Source: DATHGT01 sp035317605 (GTDB lineage Bacteria > Methylomirabilota > Methylomirabilia > Rokubacteriales > CSP1-6). From it: DNA of 64,000 nt. Under the pieces are notes generated by a model, which was given only the letters and a program-made list of their open reading frames with translations, searched no databases and was not told the DNA's origin. The position numbers were made by a program, and so were the translations under genes. The stretch's first letter is position 1, and each line of letters opens with the position of its first letter. The DNA is taken from contig DATHGT010000059.1 of NCBI GenBank assembly GCA_035317605.1, positions 10,111 through 74,110 on the forward strand, read 5' to 3'. Shown here piece after piece: positions 41,002 to 51,462 of this stretch.

Positions 41002-42609
41002 GTGACTCCCACGGTTCGACCGTCTTCCGAGGAGCGTCCCGGCTTTGCCGGGGCGCGAGGAGAGACCGGGGGAAAAATCGCGGTCGTGGATTTCGGCGGG
41101 CAGTACACGCAGCTGATCGCCCGTCGCATCCGCGACATGTCCGTCTACTCCGAGATCGTGTCCTGCGCGGAGCCCGTCGCGACCGTGCTGCGTGGTGGCT
41201 ACAGTGGCGTCATCCTCTCCGGCGGGCCGTCGAGCGTGTACGAGGACAACGCCCCGCTGCCCGCGCGCGAGCTGTTCGAGGCCGGCGTGCCCGTCCTCGG
41301 CATCTGCTACGGCATGCAGGCGATGGGGATGCTGCTGGGCGGCCACGTGGTGCCCGCCGACCGGCGAGAATACGGCGCCGCCGAGGTGACGCTCACGGGC
41401 ACGAGCCCGCTGCTCCGAGGCGTCGAGCCCGACCGCGACGGCAAGCTCAGCGTCTGGATGAGCCACGGCGACACCGTCATGCGGCCGCCCAAGGGATTTC
41501 GCGCGCTGGGCTCGACACCGAACTGTCCCGTCGCGACGATGGCCGACGAGGAGCGCCGACTCTACGCCGTCCAGTTCCATCCCGAGGTGTCGCACACGCC
41601 GCAGGGGCGAAAGATCCTCGAGAACTTCCTCGAGGTCTGCGGGGTCACGCGCTCGTGGTCGATGGCCTCGTTCGTCGACACGACGGTCGAAGACATCCGC
41701 ACGAAGGTCGGCTCCGATCGGGTGCTGTGCGCGCTGTCAGGTGGCGTGGATTCGTCGGTCGTCGCGGTCCTCGTCCACCGAGCGATCGGCGATCAGCTCA
41801 CGTGCATGTTCGTCGACAACGGCGTGCTCCGGAAGGGCGAGGCGGAGTCGGTCGTTCATACCTTCCGCGACGCGTTCAAGATCAACCTCGTTCACGTCGA
41901 CGCCTCGCGCCGCTTCCTCTCGGCGCTGCACGGGGTCACCGACCCCGAGCTGAAGCGCAAGCGGATCGGGGCCGAGTTCATCGCGGTCTTCGAGGACGAG
42001 GCTAAGAAGCTCGGCGAGATGCCCTGGCTGGCTCAGGGCACGCTCTATCCGGACGTGATCGAGTCGGTCTCGTTCAAGGGACCGTCGGCCACGATCAAGA
42101 CGCACCACAACGTCGGCGGGCTGCCCACGCGCATGCAGTTCAAGCTGCTCGAGCCGCTGCGCGAGCTGTTCAAGGACGAGGTCCGCCGGGTGGGCGAGCT
42201 GCTCGGGTTGCCCGGGGACATCGTGTGGCGCCAGCCGTTCCCCGGCCCGGGCCTTGCCATCCGCGTGCTCGGCGAAGTCACGCCGGAGCGCCTCGATCTG
42301 CTGCGCGAGGCGGACGCGATCGTTCAGGACGAAGTCCGGACGGCCGGGCTCGAGCGCGAGCTGTGGCAGGCCTTCGCGGTGCTGCTGCCGGTGCGCACGG
42401 TGGGCGTCATGGGCGACTTCCGGACGTACGCGCAGGTGATCGCGCTCCGCGCCGTCATGAGCCAGGACGCCATGACCGCCGACTGGGCCCGCCTCCCTTA
42501 CGATCTGCTCGGAAAGATCAGCAACCGAATCATCAACGAAGTCAAAGGAATCAACCGCGTCGTCTTCGACATCTCCTCAAAGCCGCCAAGCACGATCGAA
42601 TGGGAGTAG
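41002..42609 (+). CDS. guaA: GMP synthase (glutamine-hydrolysing)
   Basis: GuaA aminates XMP to GMP. The N-terminal class I amidotransferase has [12 protein letters not shown] (nucleophilic cysteine) and QFHPEVSHT. The ATP-pyrophosphatase domain has [11 protein letters not shown], and the C-terminal dimerisation domain carries [20 protein letters not shown]. It ends in STIEWE, as expected. The first ~22 residues are a short extra lead. It starts at GTG 41002 and probably shares the guaB3 promoter. 535 residues. Confidence 0.97.
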   Translation: MTPTVRPSSEERPGFAGARGETGGKIAVVDFGGQYTQLIARRIRDMSVYSEIVSCAEPVATVLRGGYSGVILSGGPSSVYEDNAPLPARELFEAGVPVLGICYGMQAMGMLLGGHVVPADRREYGAAEVTLTGTSPLLRGVEPDRDGKLSVWMSHGDTVMRPPKGFRALGSTPNCPVATMADEERRLYAVQFHPEVSHTPQGRKILENFLEVCGVTRSWSMASFVDTTVEDIRTKVGSDRVLCALSGGVDSSVVAVLVHRAIGDQLTCMFVDNGVLRKGEAESVVHTFRDAFKINLVHVDASRRFLSALHGVTDPELKRKRIGAEFIAVFEDEAKKLGEMPWLAQGTLYPDVIESVSFKGPSATIKTHHNVGGLPTRMQFKLLEPLRELFKDEVRRVGELLGLPGDIVWRQPFPGPGLAIRVLGEVTPERLDLLREADAIVQDEVRTAGLERELWQAFAVLLPVRTVGVMGDFRTYAQVIALRAVMSQDAMTADWARLPYDLLGKISNRIINEVKGINRVVFDISSKPPSTIEWE

Positions 42610-42687
42610 GAGGTGAGGCCGTCCGACGGCCGAGCCGACGCTTCAATGACCGAATAGTAGGAGACAGTCTCGAAAGCGAGGTCGCCC

Positions 42688-45600
42688 CTGCAGCATAGCG
42701 AGTTCGTCCACCTGCACGTGCACTCGGAGTACAGCCTGCTCGACGGGGCGGCCCAGCTCGACAAGCTCGTGGCCAAGGCCAAGGAGCTGAAGTTTCCGGC
42801 GATCGCGCTGACCGATCACGGCAACCTCTTCGGGGCCGTCGACTTCTACATGGCCGCTCAGAAGAGCGGGGTCAAGCCGATCATCGGCTGCGAGCTGTAC
42901 GTGGCGCCCGGCGGCCGCAAGGAGCGCGGGTCGAGCGACGGCGGCTACGAGGGCGCCAATCATCTGACCGTCCTCGTCCGCAACCACGCCGGCTACAAGA
43001 ACCTGATCAAGCTGGTCTCCAAGGCGTACCTCGAGGGCTTCTACTACAAGCCGCGCGTCGACCGGGAGCTGCTGGCCAGCCACTCCGACGGGCTCCTCGT
43101 GCTCTCCGGCTGTCTCAACTCGGAGGTGTCTCGCTCGATCTCAGCGGGCGACCTCGCGCGCGCCCGCGAGACCGCCGGCTGGTACCAGGAGGTCTTCGGC
43201 AAGGACTACTACTTCATGGAGATCCAGGCCCACGGCCTGGACGAGCAGCGCCGGGTCACCGCGGAGACGCTGGCCATCGCGAAGGCGATCGGCGCCCCCG
43301 TTGCCGGCACCAACGACTCGCACTATCTCGAGTCCACCCACGGACGGGCTCACGAGGCGCTGCTCTGCATCCAGACCGGCTCCATGCTGACCGATCCCAA
43401 GCGCTGGCGCTTCTCCACCGAGGAGTTCTACGTGAAGTCCGCGGAGGAGATGGCGGTGGTCTTCGCCGAGACGCCGGAGGCGTGCCGCAACACGCTGGCC
43501 GTGGCCGAGCGCTGCAACCTCACGCTCGAGTTCGGCCGCTTCCACCTGCCGCGCTACACCGTGCCAGAGAACCACACGCTGGAGAGTTACCTCGAGCAGC
43601 TCGCGCGCGAGGGGCTGGCGCGGCGCTACGGCGCCTCGCCGGGCGAGGCCATCGAGGCGCGGCTCGCCCACGAGCTCAGCATCATCGAGAAGATGGGGTT
43701 CGCCGGCTACTTCCTGGTCGTGTGGGACTTCATCCACTACGCGCGTGAGAAGGGCATCGCGGTGGGGCCGGGCCGCGGCTCGTCGGCGGGATCGCTGGTC
43801 GCCTACTGTCTGGCCATCACCAACATCGATCCCATCCGCTACGGACTGCTCTTCGAGCGATTCTTGAACCCCGAGCGGATCTCGATGCCCGACATGGACA
43901 TCGACTTCGCCGACGACCGGCGCGACGAGGTCATCCGCTACGTGGCCGAGCGCTACGGCCACGACGTGGTCGCCCACATCATCACGTTCGGGACGCTGGG
44001 CGCCAAGGCCGCCATCCGCGACGTCGGCCGCGTGCTCGGCATGCCCTACGGCGAGGTCGACCGGATCGCCAAGCTGGTGCCGACCTTCCCGCTCAACATC
44101 ACGCTCGACGACGCCTACCAGAAGTCGCCGCCGCTGGCCGAGATGGTCAAGAGCCAGACCGCGGTCAAGGAGCTGTGGGACATCGCGCGCACGCTGGAGG
44201 GCTGCACGCGCCACGCCTCCGTCCACGCTTCGGCCGTGGTCATCTCCGACGAGCCCCTCGACGAGCACATCCCGCTCTACAAGGATCCCAAGCGCCCCGA
44301 GCTGATCACCGGCTACGCCATGGGGCCGATCGAGAAGCTCGGCCTGCTCAAGATGGACTTCCTCGGGCTCCGCACGCTCACCGTGCTCGCCAACACGGCG
44401 GAGCTCATCAACCAGTCGCGCGGGATCACCATCGACTTCGACGCGCTCCCGCTCGACGATCCGAAGGCCTACGCGCTGCTCTCGGAGGCGCGCACGTTCG
44501 GCGTCTTCCAGCTGGAGTCCTCGGGCATGCGCGACGCGCTCCGCCAGCTCCGCCCGGAGCGGCTGGAAGACGTCATCGCCATGGTCTCGCTCTACCGGCC
44601 CGGCCCGATGGACCTGATCCCGGACTTCATCGCGCGCAAGCACGGCCGGGTCAAGATCACCTACGAGCATCCCGCGATGGAGAAGTTCACGCGGGAGTCG
44701 TACGGGATCATGGTCTACCAAGAGCAGATCATGCAGGTCGCCTCCGAGATGGGCGGCTTCACCATGGGCGAGGCCGACACCCTCCGCCGCGCCATGGGCA
44801 AGAAGGATCGCGACCTCATGGCCGCCCAGCGCGCCAAGTTCATCGCCGGCTGCGCCGACCGCAGCACCGAGAAGAAGACGGCCGAGCGCGTCTGGGAGCT
44901 GATGGAAAAGTTCGCCGGCTACGGCTTCAACAAGAGCCACGCCGCGGCGTATGCGCTGGTGGCGTATCAGACGGCGTACTTCAAGGCGAACTATCCGGTG
45001 GAGTTCATGGCGGCGTTGCTGACGTCGGAAATGGGCGACACCGACAAGATCGTGAAGTACATCGAAGAGTGCCGGGCCATGGGGCTCGAGGTCCAGCCGC
45101 CCGACGTCAACGTCTCGGCCGTGCAGTTCAGCGTGGCGGGGGAGACCATCCGGTTCGGACTGGCCGCGATCAAGAACGTCGGCGAGGCGGCCATGGAGTC
45201 GATCCTGCGCACGCGCAAGCTCGACGGGCCCTTCCAGGGCCTCGAGGATTTCTGCGTGCGCGTCGATCTCCGGCTCGTCAACCGGCGGGTGATCGAGAGC
45301 TTGATCAAGGCGGGGGCGTTCGATTCGCTCGGGCTGACGCGCGCGCACCTGCTCGCGACCACCGACGCCGCGCTCGAGGCCGGCCAGCGCCAGCAGCGCG
45401 ACAAGGCCGAAGGGCAGGGGTCCTTCTTCGATCTGATGCCGGAAGCCGCGGCGGCGCCGAAGAAAGAGTCCACCGCGGTCGTGGCCGAGTGGGAGTCGGA
45501 CCAGCGCCTGGCCTTCGAGAAGGAAGTCCTGGGCTTCTACGTCTCCGGCCATCCGCTCGCGCGCTTCCGCGAGGCCGCCGTCCTCAAGGGGGCCACGCCG

Positions 45601-46164
45601 TCCGGCGACCTCGCCGCCCGGCCCACGGGCTCGCGCGTGTGGCTCTTCGGCCACGTGGTCGCGCTCAAGGAGACCGCGACCAAGAGCGGTAACCGCATGG
45701 CCTTCGTGACGCTCGAGGACACCGAGGGCACGATCGAGGTGACGATCTTCCCGGAGCCCTTCAAGGCCGCGGCCGAGCAGCTTCGCTCGCGCGAGGCGCT
45801 GTGGATCCGCGGGCGCATCGACGACAGCGACAACAAGGGCCGCGGCGTGCTCGCCGAGGAAGTGCGGCTGCTCGAGACCGTCCTCGGCGAGAGCGGGGGA
45901 CCGGCGACGTCGGGCGAGCCCAACGCCGTGCGCGTGCGCGTGGTGCCGGGCGCCGATCCCCGCGCGACGGTGGCCGCCGTGCGCGAGATCTGCGCGGCCC
46001 ATCGCGGACGCGTTCCGCTCTTCCTGCACATGGTGCTGCCGTCGGAGGAAGTCGTGGTGCGCGCCCGCGGCGTGCTCGTCGACGCCAGCGCGGAGCTCAC
46101 CGCGCAGCTCGGGGCCTTGCTCGAGCCGACCGCGATCACCGTGGAGTATGCCGGACGCGCTTGA
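42688..46164 (+). CDS. dnaE: DNA polymerase III alpha subunit
   Basis: DnaE is the replicative polymerase. The PHP domain starts [18 protein letters not shown] and contains [11 protein letters not shown]. The polymerase active site is in [12 protein letters not shown], with [12 protein letters not shown]. The finger region has [15 protein letters not shown], and the C-terminus has the HhH ([13 protein letters not shown]) and OB-fold. No ATG or GTG fits the start: GTG 42718 would cut through the HLHVH metal motif. CTG 42688, after GCGAGG, restores the normal beginning and gives 1158 residues. It overlaps accA by 17 bases. Confidence 0.93.
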   Translation: MQHSEFVHLHVHSEYSLLDGAAQLDKLVAKAKELKFPAIALTDHGNLFGAVDFYMAAQKSGVKPIIGCELYVAPGGRKERGSSDGGYEGANHLTVLVRNHAGYKNLIKLVSKAYLEGFYYKPRVDRELLASHSDGLLVLSGCLNSEVSRSISAGDLARARETAGWYQEVFGKDYYFMEIQAHGLDEQRRVTAETLAIAKAIGAPVAGTNDSHYLESTHGRAHEALLCIQTGSMLTDPKRWRFSTEEFYVKSAEEMAVVFAETPEACRNTLAVAERCNLTLEFGRFHLPRYTVPENHTLESYLEQLAREGLARRYGASPGEAIEARLAHELSIIEKMGFAGYFLVVWDFIHYAREKGIAVGPGRGSSAGSLVAYCLAITNIDPIRYGLLFERFLNPERISMPDMDIDFADDRRDEVIRYVAERYGHDVVAHIITFGTLGAKAAIRDVGRVLGMPYGEVDRIAKLVPTFPLNITLDDAYQKSPPLAEMVKSQTAVKELWDIARTLEGCTRHASVHASAVVISDEPLDEHIPLYKDPKRPELITGYAMGPIEKLGLLKMDFLGLRTLTVLANTAELINQSRGITIDFDALPLDDPKAYALLSEARTFGVFQLESSGMRDALRQLRPERLEDVIAMVSLYRPGPMDLIPDFIARKHGRVKITYEHPAMEKFTRESYGIMVYQEQIMQVASEMGGFTMGEADTLRRAMGKKDRDLMAAQRAKFIAGCADRSTEKKTAERVWELMEKFAGYGFNKSHAAAYALVAYQTAYFKANYPVEFMAALLTSEMGDTDKIVKYIEECRAMGLEVQPPDVNVSAVQFSVAGETIRFGLAAIKNVGEAAMESILRTRKLDGPFQGLEDFCVRVDLRLVNRRVIESLIKAGAFDSLGLTRAHLLATTDAALEAGQRQQRDKAEGQGSFFDLMPEAAAAPKKESTAVVAEWESDQRLAFEKEVLGFYVSGHPLARFREAAVLKGATPSGDLAARPTGSRVWLFGHVVALKETATKSGNRMAFVTLEDTEGTIEVTIFPEPFKAAAEQLRSREALWIRGRIDDSDNKGRGVLAEEVRLLETVLGESGGPATSGEPNAVRVRVVPGADPRATVAAVREICAAHRGRVPLFLHMVLPSEEVVVRARGVLVDASAELTAQLGALLEPTAITVEYAGRA

Positions 46165-47098
46165 CTTCGAGCAGCCGCTGCTCGAGCTGGAAACGCGCAT
46201 CGCCGAGCTGGCCGCGCGCGACCCGACCCCGGCCCTGCGCGACGAGATCGCCAGGCTCGAGAGTCGCCTGGCGCGCCTGCGGGAGAAGACGTACGCCGGG
46301 CTGACCCCCTGGCAGCGGACCCAGGTCGCGCGCCATCCCAAGCGCCCGCACGCGCGCGATTTCTACCGGCTTCTCTTCGACGACTTCATCGAGCTGCACG
46401 GCGATCGCGTTCACGGCGACGATCCGGCGATCGTCGGAGGCCTGGCGCGCTTCGAGGGACGCAGCGTGGTCGCCCTCGGGCATCAGAAGGGGCGCGACAC
46501 CCGCGAGAAGATCGCCCGGAACTTCGGTATGCCGCACCCCGAGGGCTATCGCAAGGCGCTACGCCTCATGCGGCTGGCCGAGAAGTTCAACAAGCCCCTG
46601 CTCACGCTGATCGACACGCCCGGCGCCTATCCGGGCATCGGCGCGGAGGAGCGCGGCCAGGCCGAGGCGATCGCCCGCAACCTGGCGGCGATGGCCGAGC
46701 TTCGCGTGCCGATCGTCGCGGTGGTGACGGGGGAGGGAGGCAGCGGGGGCGCCCTGGCCATCGCGGTCGCCGACCGCGTGTTCATGCTCGAGCACGCGGT
46801 CTACTCGGTGATCTCTCCCGAGGGCTGCGCCGCGATCCTCTGGAACGACGCCGCCAAGGCCCCGGAGGCCGCGGGACTGCTGCGCATCACCGCGCCCGAC
46901 CTCCTGCGCCTGGGCGTGATCGACGCCATCATCGCCGAGCCTCCCGGTGGCGCCCATCGCGACTGGGACGCCACCGCCAGCGCGGTGCGCGACGCCGTGC
47001 GCGACGCCCTGGCCGTACTAGGCAACAGACCGCCGGACGCGCTCGTGACCGAGCGCTACGAGAAATTCCGCCGCATCGGGGTCTTCGAGGAAGACTGA
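46148..47098 (+). CDS. accA: Acetyl-CoA carboxylase carboxyltransferase alpha subunit
   Basis: AccA with AccD moves carboxyl from biotin to acetyl-CoA, the first step of fatty acid synthesis. A helical start ([20 protein letters not shown]) is followed by the crotonase-like domain with [38 protein letters not shown] and [17 protein letters not shown]. At 316 residues it is full length. It starts inside dnaE, the common dnaE-accA arrangement. A hairpin follows. Confidence 0.97.
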   Translation: MPDALDFEQPLLELETRIAELAARDPTPALRDEIARLESRLARLREKTYAGLTPWQRTQVARHPKRPHARDFYRLLFDDFIELHGDRVHGDDPAIVGGLARFEGRSVVALGHQKGRDTREKIARNFGMPHPEGYRKALRLMRLAEKFNKPLLTLIDTPGAYPGIGAEERGQAEAIARNLAAMAELRVPIVAVVTGEGGSGGALAIAVADRVFMLEHAVYSVISPEGCAAILWNDAAKAPEAAGLLRITAPDLLRLGVIDAIIAEPPGGAHRDWDATASAVRDAVRDALAVLGNRPPDALVTERYEKFRRIGVFEED

Positions 47099-47110
47099 AC
47101 CCCCTCGAGC

Positions 47111-47134
47111 TCGGGCAAAGATCTCGCCCGATTT
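47111..47134. terminator. Short hairpin with T-tract between convergent accA and the radical SAM gene
   Basis: TCGGGC (47111-47116) and GCCCGA (47126-47131) form a 6-bp stem followed by TTT in the accA direction. It is the only candidate terminator in the 55-base convergent gap. Confidence 0.45.
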
Positions 47135-47153
47135 CGTGGACAGGCTCAGGGGC

Positions 47154-48608
47154 TCATTCCTGGACAGACGGCACGAGCATGTGCGCGGTTTTTTTCAAGA
47201 CGCGCTTGGCCAAGGCCTTGATTCCGACGCTGGGCGCTGGGCGTGCTGCCCCGGCAATATCGGCCGGTGTCGAGCGTACCTGGTCGTCCCACGCGAAACC
47301 GGCCGCCGTGAAGAAGCCGAGCAGCTCCGCATTGACTTCGCGGAAGCTCTGGCCGCGGCTGGCGTCGAGATCGTTGGTGAAGAGCATCAAGGTCCGCCAG
47401 GCTCTGTGGTCGCGCCCTCGATCTTCGATGGACTCGATGTGCTTGACCAGGGACAGAACGTGTGTCCGTTGCTCTGCGGCGAGGCCGCCGTCCGCGGCGT
47501 ACGCGTTCAACCTCTGGGCCGCCAAAGATCGGGCGGGGCGGGGCAGGACGCCGATATCCAAGAACCAGGGCAAACTCGCCGGTCGGATATGGTACGGGAT
47601 CTTTTTGCCGTCGAGGAACTGCAAGAGGGAAACGATGTTGAGCGCATTGTAGACTTGCAACACCGGCGTCGCGCCGATGTACCATCGCGCTCGATCGCCC
47701 GCAAGCTCGACCAACGTTTCGATGTTGCGGCAGATGACAGGCCACTTGGCAGGGTACCGGATGTACTCCAGGACCGAGCCAAAGCCGTCGAGGCTGAGAC
47801 CGAAATTGACGGCTTTGAATCGGCGAAGTTTGCTCAACATGGAATCCCGCAACACCGTGCAATTGGTATTGAGGTCCAGCGTGATCTTCGGTGCGACTCC
47901 GCGGCGAATCAGCTCCTGCAGGATGCGCTCGACTTGCTTCTCGAGCATCGGTTCGCCGCCGGTGAAGTACAGGGCCTCCAGCTCGTGCGAATTCCGAAGG
48001 AGCACCTCATCGATCCAGGCATCGTCACGGTACCAAGGGCCATCGGGCAGGCGCGACCCGCCGTCCGGCCCGAAGACCTGCATGTTCTGGCGCTCCGAGG
48101 CCGGCGATGGCTGCACGAGCGTGTAAGTCCAGGGACGATGAACGTCATCGCGTTCGATCCGGGAGCTGAACGTCGGACGGCACATGCGGCATTTGAGGTT
48201 GCACACGTTGCCGGGCATGAGCTGGTAATACAGCGGCAAACTGGAAAGGACGTGGTTCCGGGCCTGGGATTCGGCGATCAGCTCGTGGAAGTGTGATCCC
48301 AACTGCTGGGCCCAGCGGGCGTTGGACAGGGTCCGGTGGCTCTCCCCGCTACGCGCTTCCGAGTGATAACAATCCATGCACGGCTGCACCTTCTCGCCCG
48401 CCAGCATGTCACGCCGCACCGCCTGCATGGCCGGCGAATTCCAGATGTCCTCGAGCCTGTGATGCTGCACGGACAGGCTGCCGCCGTCATGCTGAATCTG
48501 GCCGTTGGCCACACAGCAGAGCTTGACCGACCCCTCGGGAAACAACGCCAGGTGAATCCAGGGGAAAATGCAAAAGGTCTTGCTCAGTTCGCGGCCAGGC
48601 TCACTCAC
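47154..48608 (-). CDS. Twitch/SPASM-type radical SAM protein
   Basis: The radical SAM cluster motif is CNLKCRMC (C136, C140, C143), with the later YFTGGEPML glycine motif for SAM. Before it is a cysteine-rich N-terminal region (C13, C31, C32, C77, C80) with FPWIHLALFPEGSVKLCC. This fits a half-SPASM twitch domain placed ahead of the barrel. Such proteins modify peptides, sugars or other small molecules with auxiliary iron-sulfur clusters. No precursor peptide or partner is adjacent; the gene is monocistronic with its own promoter. 484 residues from GTG. Base composition is less GC-rich than its neighbours, hinting at transfer. Confidence 0.82.
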   Translation of the reverse strand: MSEPGRELSKTFCIFPWIHLALFPEGSVKLCCVANGQIQHDGGSLSVQHHRLEDIWNSPAMQAVRRDMLAGEKVQPCMDCYHSEARSGESHRTLSNARWAQQLGSHFHELIAESQARNHVLSSLPLYYQLMPGNVCNLKCRMCRPTFSSRIERDDVHRPWTYTLVQPSPASERQNMQVFGPDGGSRLPDGPWYRDDAWIDEVLLRNSHELEALYFTGGEPMLEKQVERILQELIRRGVAPKITLDLNTNCTVLRDSMLSKLRRFKAVNFGLSLDGFGSVLEYIRYPAKWPVICRNIETLVELAGDRARWYIGATPVLQVYNALNIVSLLQFLDGKKIPYHIRPASLPWFLDIGVLPRPARSLAAQRLNAYAADGGLAAEQRTHVLSLVKHIESIEDRGRDHRAWRTLMLFTNDLDASRGQSFREVNAELLGFFTAAGFAWDDQVRSTPADIAGAARPAPSVGIKALAKRVLKKTAHMLVPSVQE

Positions 48609-48667
48609 GATACGCAGTCCTTCACGGAACAGGGGTCGTACCGCAGTTGGTTTGCGAGTTGGCGCGG

Positions 48668-48696
48668 AGTATAGGGAGGGGGATCACCGTTGGCAA
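48668..48696 (-). promoter_or_regulatory. Promoter of the radical SAM gene
   Basis: On the minus strand, TTGCCA (48696-48691), 17 bases, TATACT (48673-48668). Each element matches five of six consensus positions. Confidence 0.7.
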
Positions 48697-48734
48697 GGCG
48701 ATTTATCGCCGGGCAGGGGGCCAGCGAAGCCCCC
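48697..48734 (-). terminator. Two hairpins after the SorC-type regulator
   Basis: The first is GGGGGC (48716-48721) with GCCCCC (48729-48734) around a seven-base loop. The second is the near-perfect palindrome GGCGATTTATCGCC (48697-48710). They come directly after the regulator stop and just before the next gene's promoter. Confidence 0.5.
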
Positions 48735-48739
48735 CCGAG

Positions 48740-49726
48740 TTACTTCAGCAGCGTGAGGGCGACGTCCTCGTCGGTGACGAGGACGTTCATGAACTTGCCG
48801 TTGACGGCGCCGCGCACGGCCTCGGCCTTGCCTTTTCCGCCGGCCACGGCGATCACGTAGCGCTCGTCGTGGCGGGACAGGGCCTGGAGGCGCCGGCTGT
48901 CGACCGACACTACCCGGTGCATGAGGATGCGCAGCTCCGCATGATCGACCAGCGCGCCCCCGGCGTCGAACGGCTGGTAGTTGATCTCGCCGACCACGCC
49001 GAGCTGGCGCAGGCGCTTCACGCTCACCCCGTACGATTCGGCCAGCGAGCAGAATCCCGGCGTCTGCTCGGCGATCTGGCCGATGCCGACCAGGGCCACG
49101 TCCACGGACTGCGCGGCCTCGTAGATGTGGCGGATCTCGGGGTCGCGGAGCTGCCGCCGCCGCTCGCGCTCGACCTCGCGGAGCGACGCCAGGTGCTGGA
49201 CAGGCAGCGCGTAGGCGGTCACGTGAGGGCGGTACTTGGCCGCCATCATCCCGACCAGCGTGTTCGGCGAGATGTCCACGAGCTTGAGCGTGCTCTCGCT
49301 GGACAGGGGATAGAGGGCGAGGTCGCGGAACCGGCGCTCGCGCAGCGCGCGGACTGTCTGATAGAGCGTGAACCCGCAGGAGAGGCCGACCCGCATGCCG
49401 TGGGTGACGATCTTCTCGAAGTAGGCCGCGGCGGCCACGCCGAGCTCCTCGCGGATGTCGCCCCGCCCGCCCGCGGTCACCACCACCGCCTCGCGCAGCC
49501 CGAAGCGCTGGACCAGCGCGGTCTCCAATTCCTGGGTGCGGGGCAGATCCAGCTCGACGCGCACGAGCCCCTCGTCGACCGCGCGCTTGAGCAGGCGGGA
49601 GACGGTGGCCGGCGAGACCCCCAGCGCCTCCGCCACGTCCTTCTGGCTCTTGGCCTGGCGATAGTAGAGCTCGAGACACTGCACCATCTGCTTGAGCTCG
49701 CCCGGCCGCCGAGAAAGTAATTTCAT
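48740..49726 (-). CDS. SorC/DeoR-family sugar-binding transcriptional regulator
   Basis: The N-terminal winged HTH reads SQKDVAEALGVSPATVSRLLKRAVDEGLVRVEL. The large C-terminal domain has the SorC sugar-phosphate fold (THGMRVGLSCGFTLY, VALVGIGQIAEQ, YVIAVAGGKGKAEAVRGAV). CggR-like members respond to fructose 1,6-bisphosphate. This gene is divergent from FBP aldolase/phosphatase with a 94-base shared region that holds a palindrome beside the -35 box. Control of that enzyme by FBP or a related phosphate is therefore a sensible inference. 328 residues. Confidence 0.87.
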   Translation of the reverse strand: MKLLSRRPGELKQMVQCLELYYRQAKSQKDVAEALGVSPATVSRLLKRAVDEGLVRVELDLPRTQELETALVQRFGLREAVVVTAGGRGDIREELGVAAAAYFEKIVTHGMRVGLSCGFTLYQTVRALRERRFRDLALYPLSSESTLKLVDISPNTLVGMMAAKYRPHVTAYALPVQHLASLREVERERRRQLRDPEIRHIYEAAQSVDVALVGIGQIAEQTPGFCSLAESYGVSVKRLRQLGVVGEINYQPFDAGGALVDHAELRILMHRVVSVDSRRLQALSRHDERYVIAVAGGKGKAEAVRGAVNGKFMNVLVTDEDVALTLLK

Positions 49727-49731
49727 GGCGT

Positions 49732-49741
49732 AAGAATTCTT
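49732..49741. promoter_or_regulatory. Candidate operator for the SorC-type regulator
   Basis: AAGAATTCTT is a perfect 10-bp palindrome that ends two bases before the -35 box of the divergent fbp promoter. It is the only clear palindrome in the shared region, and lies only five bases from the regulator's own start codon. Confidence 0.45.
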
Positions 49742-49743
49742 GC

Positions 49744-49773
49744 TTGACGGCGCTCAGTGTACCCCGCTATTCT
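49744..49773 (+). promoter_or_regulatory. Promoter of the FBP aldolase/phosphatase gene
   Basis: TTGACG at 49744-49749, an 18-base spacer, TATTCT at 49768-49773. Five and four of six consensus positions match. Confidence 0.65.
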
Positions 49774-49820
49774 CAGCATCGTCACGTTCTTTTGCACCCA
49801 TCACGGCCAAGGAGGGCAGC

Positions 49821-51341
49821 ATGGGAGCCAAGCGGTACGGGGCGGCCAACGGACAGAAGAAGCCCACCCTCAACGACTATCACCAGTCCAGGGACGAGCT
49901 GGCCGGCCTGCCCCAGACCGTGGCGGAGAAGATCCCCGTCACGAGCACACCGAACATCTTCTCGTACAAGTCCTACGTGTTCGCCAAGAACCCCGCGCTC
50001 GTCCAGCGCTACATCAAGGCCACCAAGGCCGACGTGGGCGGGGTCGGGGGGCACGTGGTGGCCGCGGACGAAGTGAAGTCGATCATCGCCAAGTTCGTGC
50101 TCGACAACAACGGGTACCGCGGCGAGCCGATCTTCACCTCGCTGATCGTCACCCACACCGGCGACGACGTCGCGCTCACCGGGATCATGAGCGAGGCGAT
50201 CGACATGTCGGTGGTCGACGAGCTGATGTGGGACGCGCTGCAGGAAGGCGCGAGCAAGGCGGCCGAGCTGGGACTCTACGGCCCGGGCCAGGACCTGGTG
50301 GCCGACGCCTTCACCGGCAACCTGCGCGGCGCCGGCCCGGCCACGGTGGCCTTGTCGCTGCCCGTCCGCAAGGACAACGCCTCGCAGACCGTGCTGGCCT
50401 CCTTCGCCGACAAGACCGAGCCCATGGCCTTCAACTACTACGCGACCGGCGCGTACCTGTTGCCCCGCTTCAACACCGGCCTGGTCATCGCGGCGTCGAA
50501 GATGAAGCGCGGCTACCTCATGGACGTCGTCGACCTCGACACCAAGGCCCAGGCGGTCGAGGCGGGCGCGCACCCGCGCGACCAGCGCGCCCTCGACGGC
50601 AAGATGGAAGAGCTGGCCAAGGGCCTCCAGGAAAAAGTCATCCGCCTGCGCGCGCCCGAGGACCTCTTCGACATCGAGGGCCTCTGCCGCTCCTCGCGCT
50701 TCGTGATCGCCCGCATCTGGAGCCGGAACGAGAAGGGCGAGGCCGACGGGCTGGGCTACATCTGCTCGGCCGAGCGGCTGCACAACATCAAGACCAAGAA
50801 GGGCTTCACCTACGGGGGCAAGGACGATCCGGTGCTGCTGGCCTTCTGCCAGGGCGACTGGCCGGCGCCGGGCGAGATCACCTCGCCGTGGGCGGCCTGT
50901 CCGATGGTGGCGGGCGACTGCCGGGGCAGCCACAACCTGCACATCCTGCCCATGCCCATCAACTCGCAGACGTCGTTCTGGTCCGGGCCGATCATCTCGG
51001 CCATCACGTTGTCCTGCAACATCCACACGGGCCGCATCGGCGCCATCTCCGATCAGTTCTCACTGGGCACGCCGTGGGACGAGGTGCGCCGGCGGGCCTC
51101 GGCGCTGGCCATCGATTTCCGCAACGCTCACGGCATCAAGCAACCCGCGACGCTGCACGAGGACGAGCTGGAGTACCAGGAAGGCTGGAAGGAGCGGCGC
51201 GCGCGGCTCGAGCGCCAGTTCGAGTTCCGGCCCGCGTTCGCGGTCGGCATGAACGGCCACGGCTCGTCGAACGGCCATGGCGCGCCGAAGGCTCAAAAGA
51301 AGGTCGGCGCCGGAAAGGGCCGTCCAGAAGAGATCGACTAG
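49821..51341 (+). CDS. Fructose 1,6-bisphosphate aldolase/phosphatase, long form
   Basis: This bifunctional gluconeogenic enzyme both condenses triose phosphates and dephosphorylates FBP. It is typical of archaea and some deep-branching bacteria. Family blocks are KADVGGVGGHVV, IVTHTGDDVALTGIMS, GLYGPGQDLVADAFTGN and FADKTEPMAFNYY. At 506 residues it is longer than usual (about 370-400). Extra sequence lies at the N-terminus (about 45 residues), in the middle, and in a Gly/Lys-rich tail (GHGSSNGHGAPKAQKK). The ATG follows GGAGG. A perfect hairpin lies downstream. A divergent SorC-type regulator suggests sugar-phosphate control. Confidence 0.87.
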   Translation: MGAKRYGAANGQKKPTLNDYHQSRDELAGLPQTVAEKIPVTSTPNIFSYKSYVFAKNPALVQRYIKATKADVGGVGGHVVAADEVKSIIAKFVLDNNGYRGEPIFTSLIVTHTGDDVALTGIMSEAIDMSVVDELMWDALQEGASKAAELGLYGPGQDLVADAFTGNLRGAGPATVALSLPVRKDNASQTVLASFADKTEPMAFNYYATGAYLLPRFNTGLVIAASKMKRGYLMDVVDLDTKAQAVEAGAHPRDQRALDGKMEELAKGLQEKVIRLRAPEDLFDIEGLCRSSRFVIARIWSRNEKGEADGLGYICSAERLHNIKTKKGFTYGGKDDPVLLAFCQGDWPAPGEITSPWAACPMVAGDCRGSHNLHILPMPINSQTSFWSGPIISAITLSCNIHTGRIGAISDQFSLGTPWDEVRRRASALAIDFRNAHGIKQPATLHEDELEYQEGWKERRARLERQFEFRPAFAVGMNGHGSSNGHGAPKAQKKVGAGKGRPEEID

Positions 51342-51382
51342 AGGCGATCGTCTCTCCCTCCCGAGCGCCTCTTTCGATACAG

Positions 51383-51409
51383 ACGCCGGCCGGAGAACCC
51401 GGCCGGCGT
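51383..51409 (+). terminator. Terminator after the FBP aldolase/phosphatase gene
   Basis: A perfect 11-bp GC stem (51383-51393 with 51399-51409) around a five-base loop, followed by TTGACTTGAT. The T-tract is short. TTGACT at 51410-51415 may also be the -35 of miaB. Confidence 0.7.
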
Positions 51410-51462
51410 TTGACTTGATGTAGCCCCGATGCTACGGTCGGGGTCGTAACTCTGGATCACGC

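Noticed and set aside
43141..46341. 1066-codon minus-strand frame opposite dnaE
   Set aside because: Composition is the mirror of GC3-rich coding on the other strand; dnaE is certain there.
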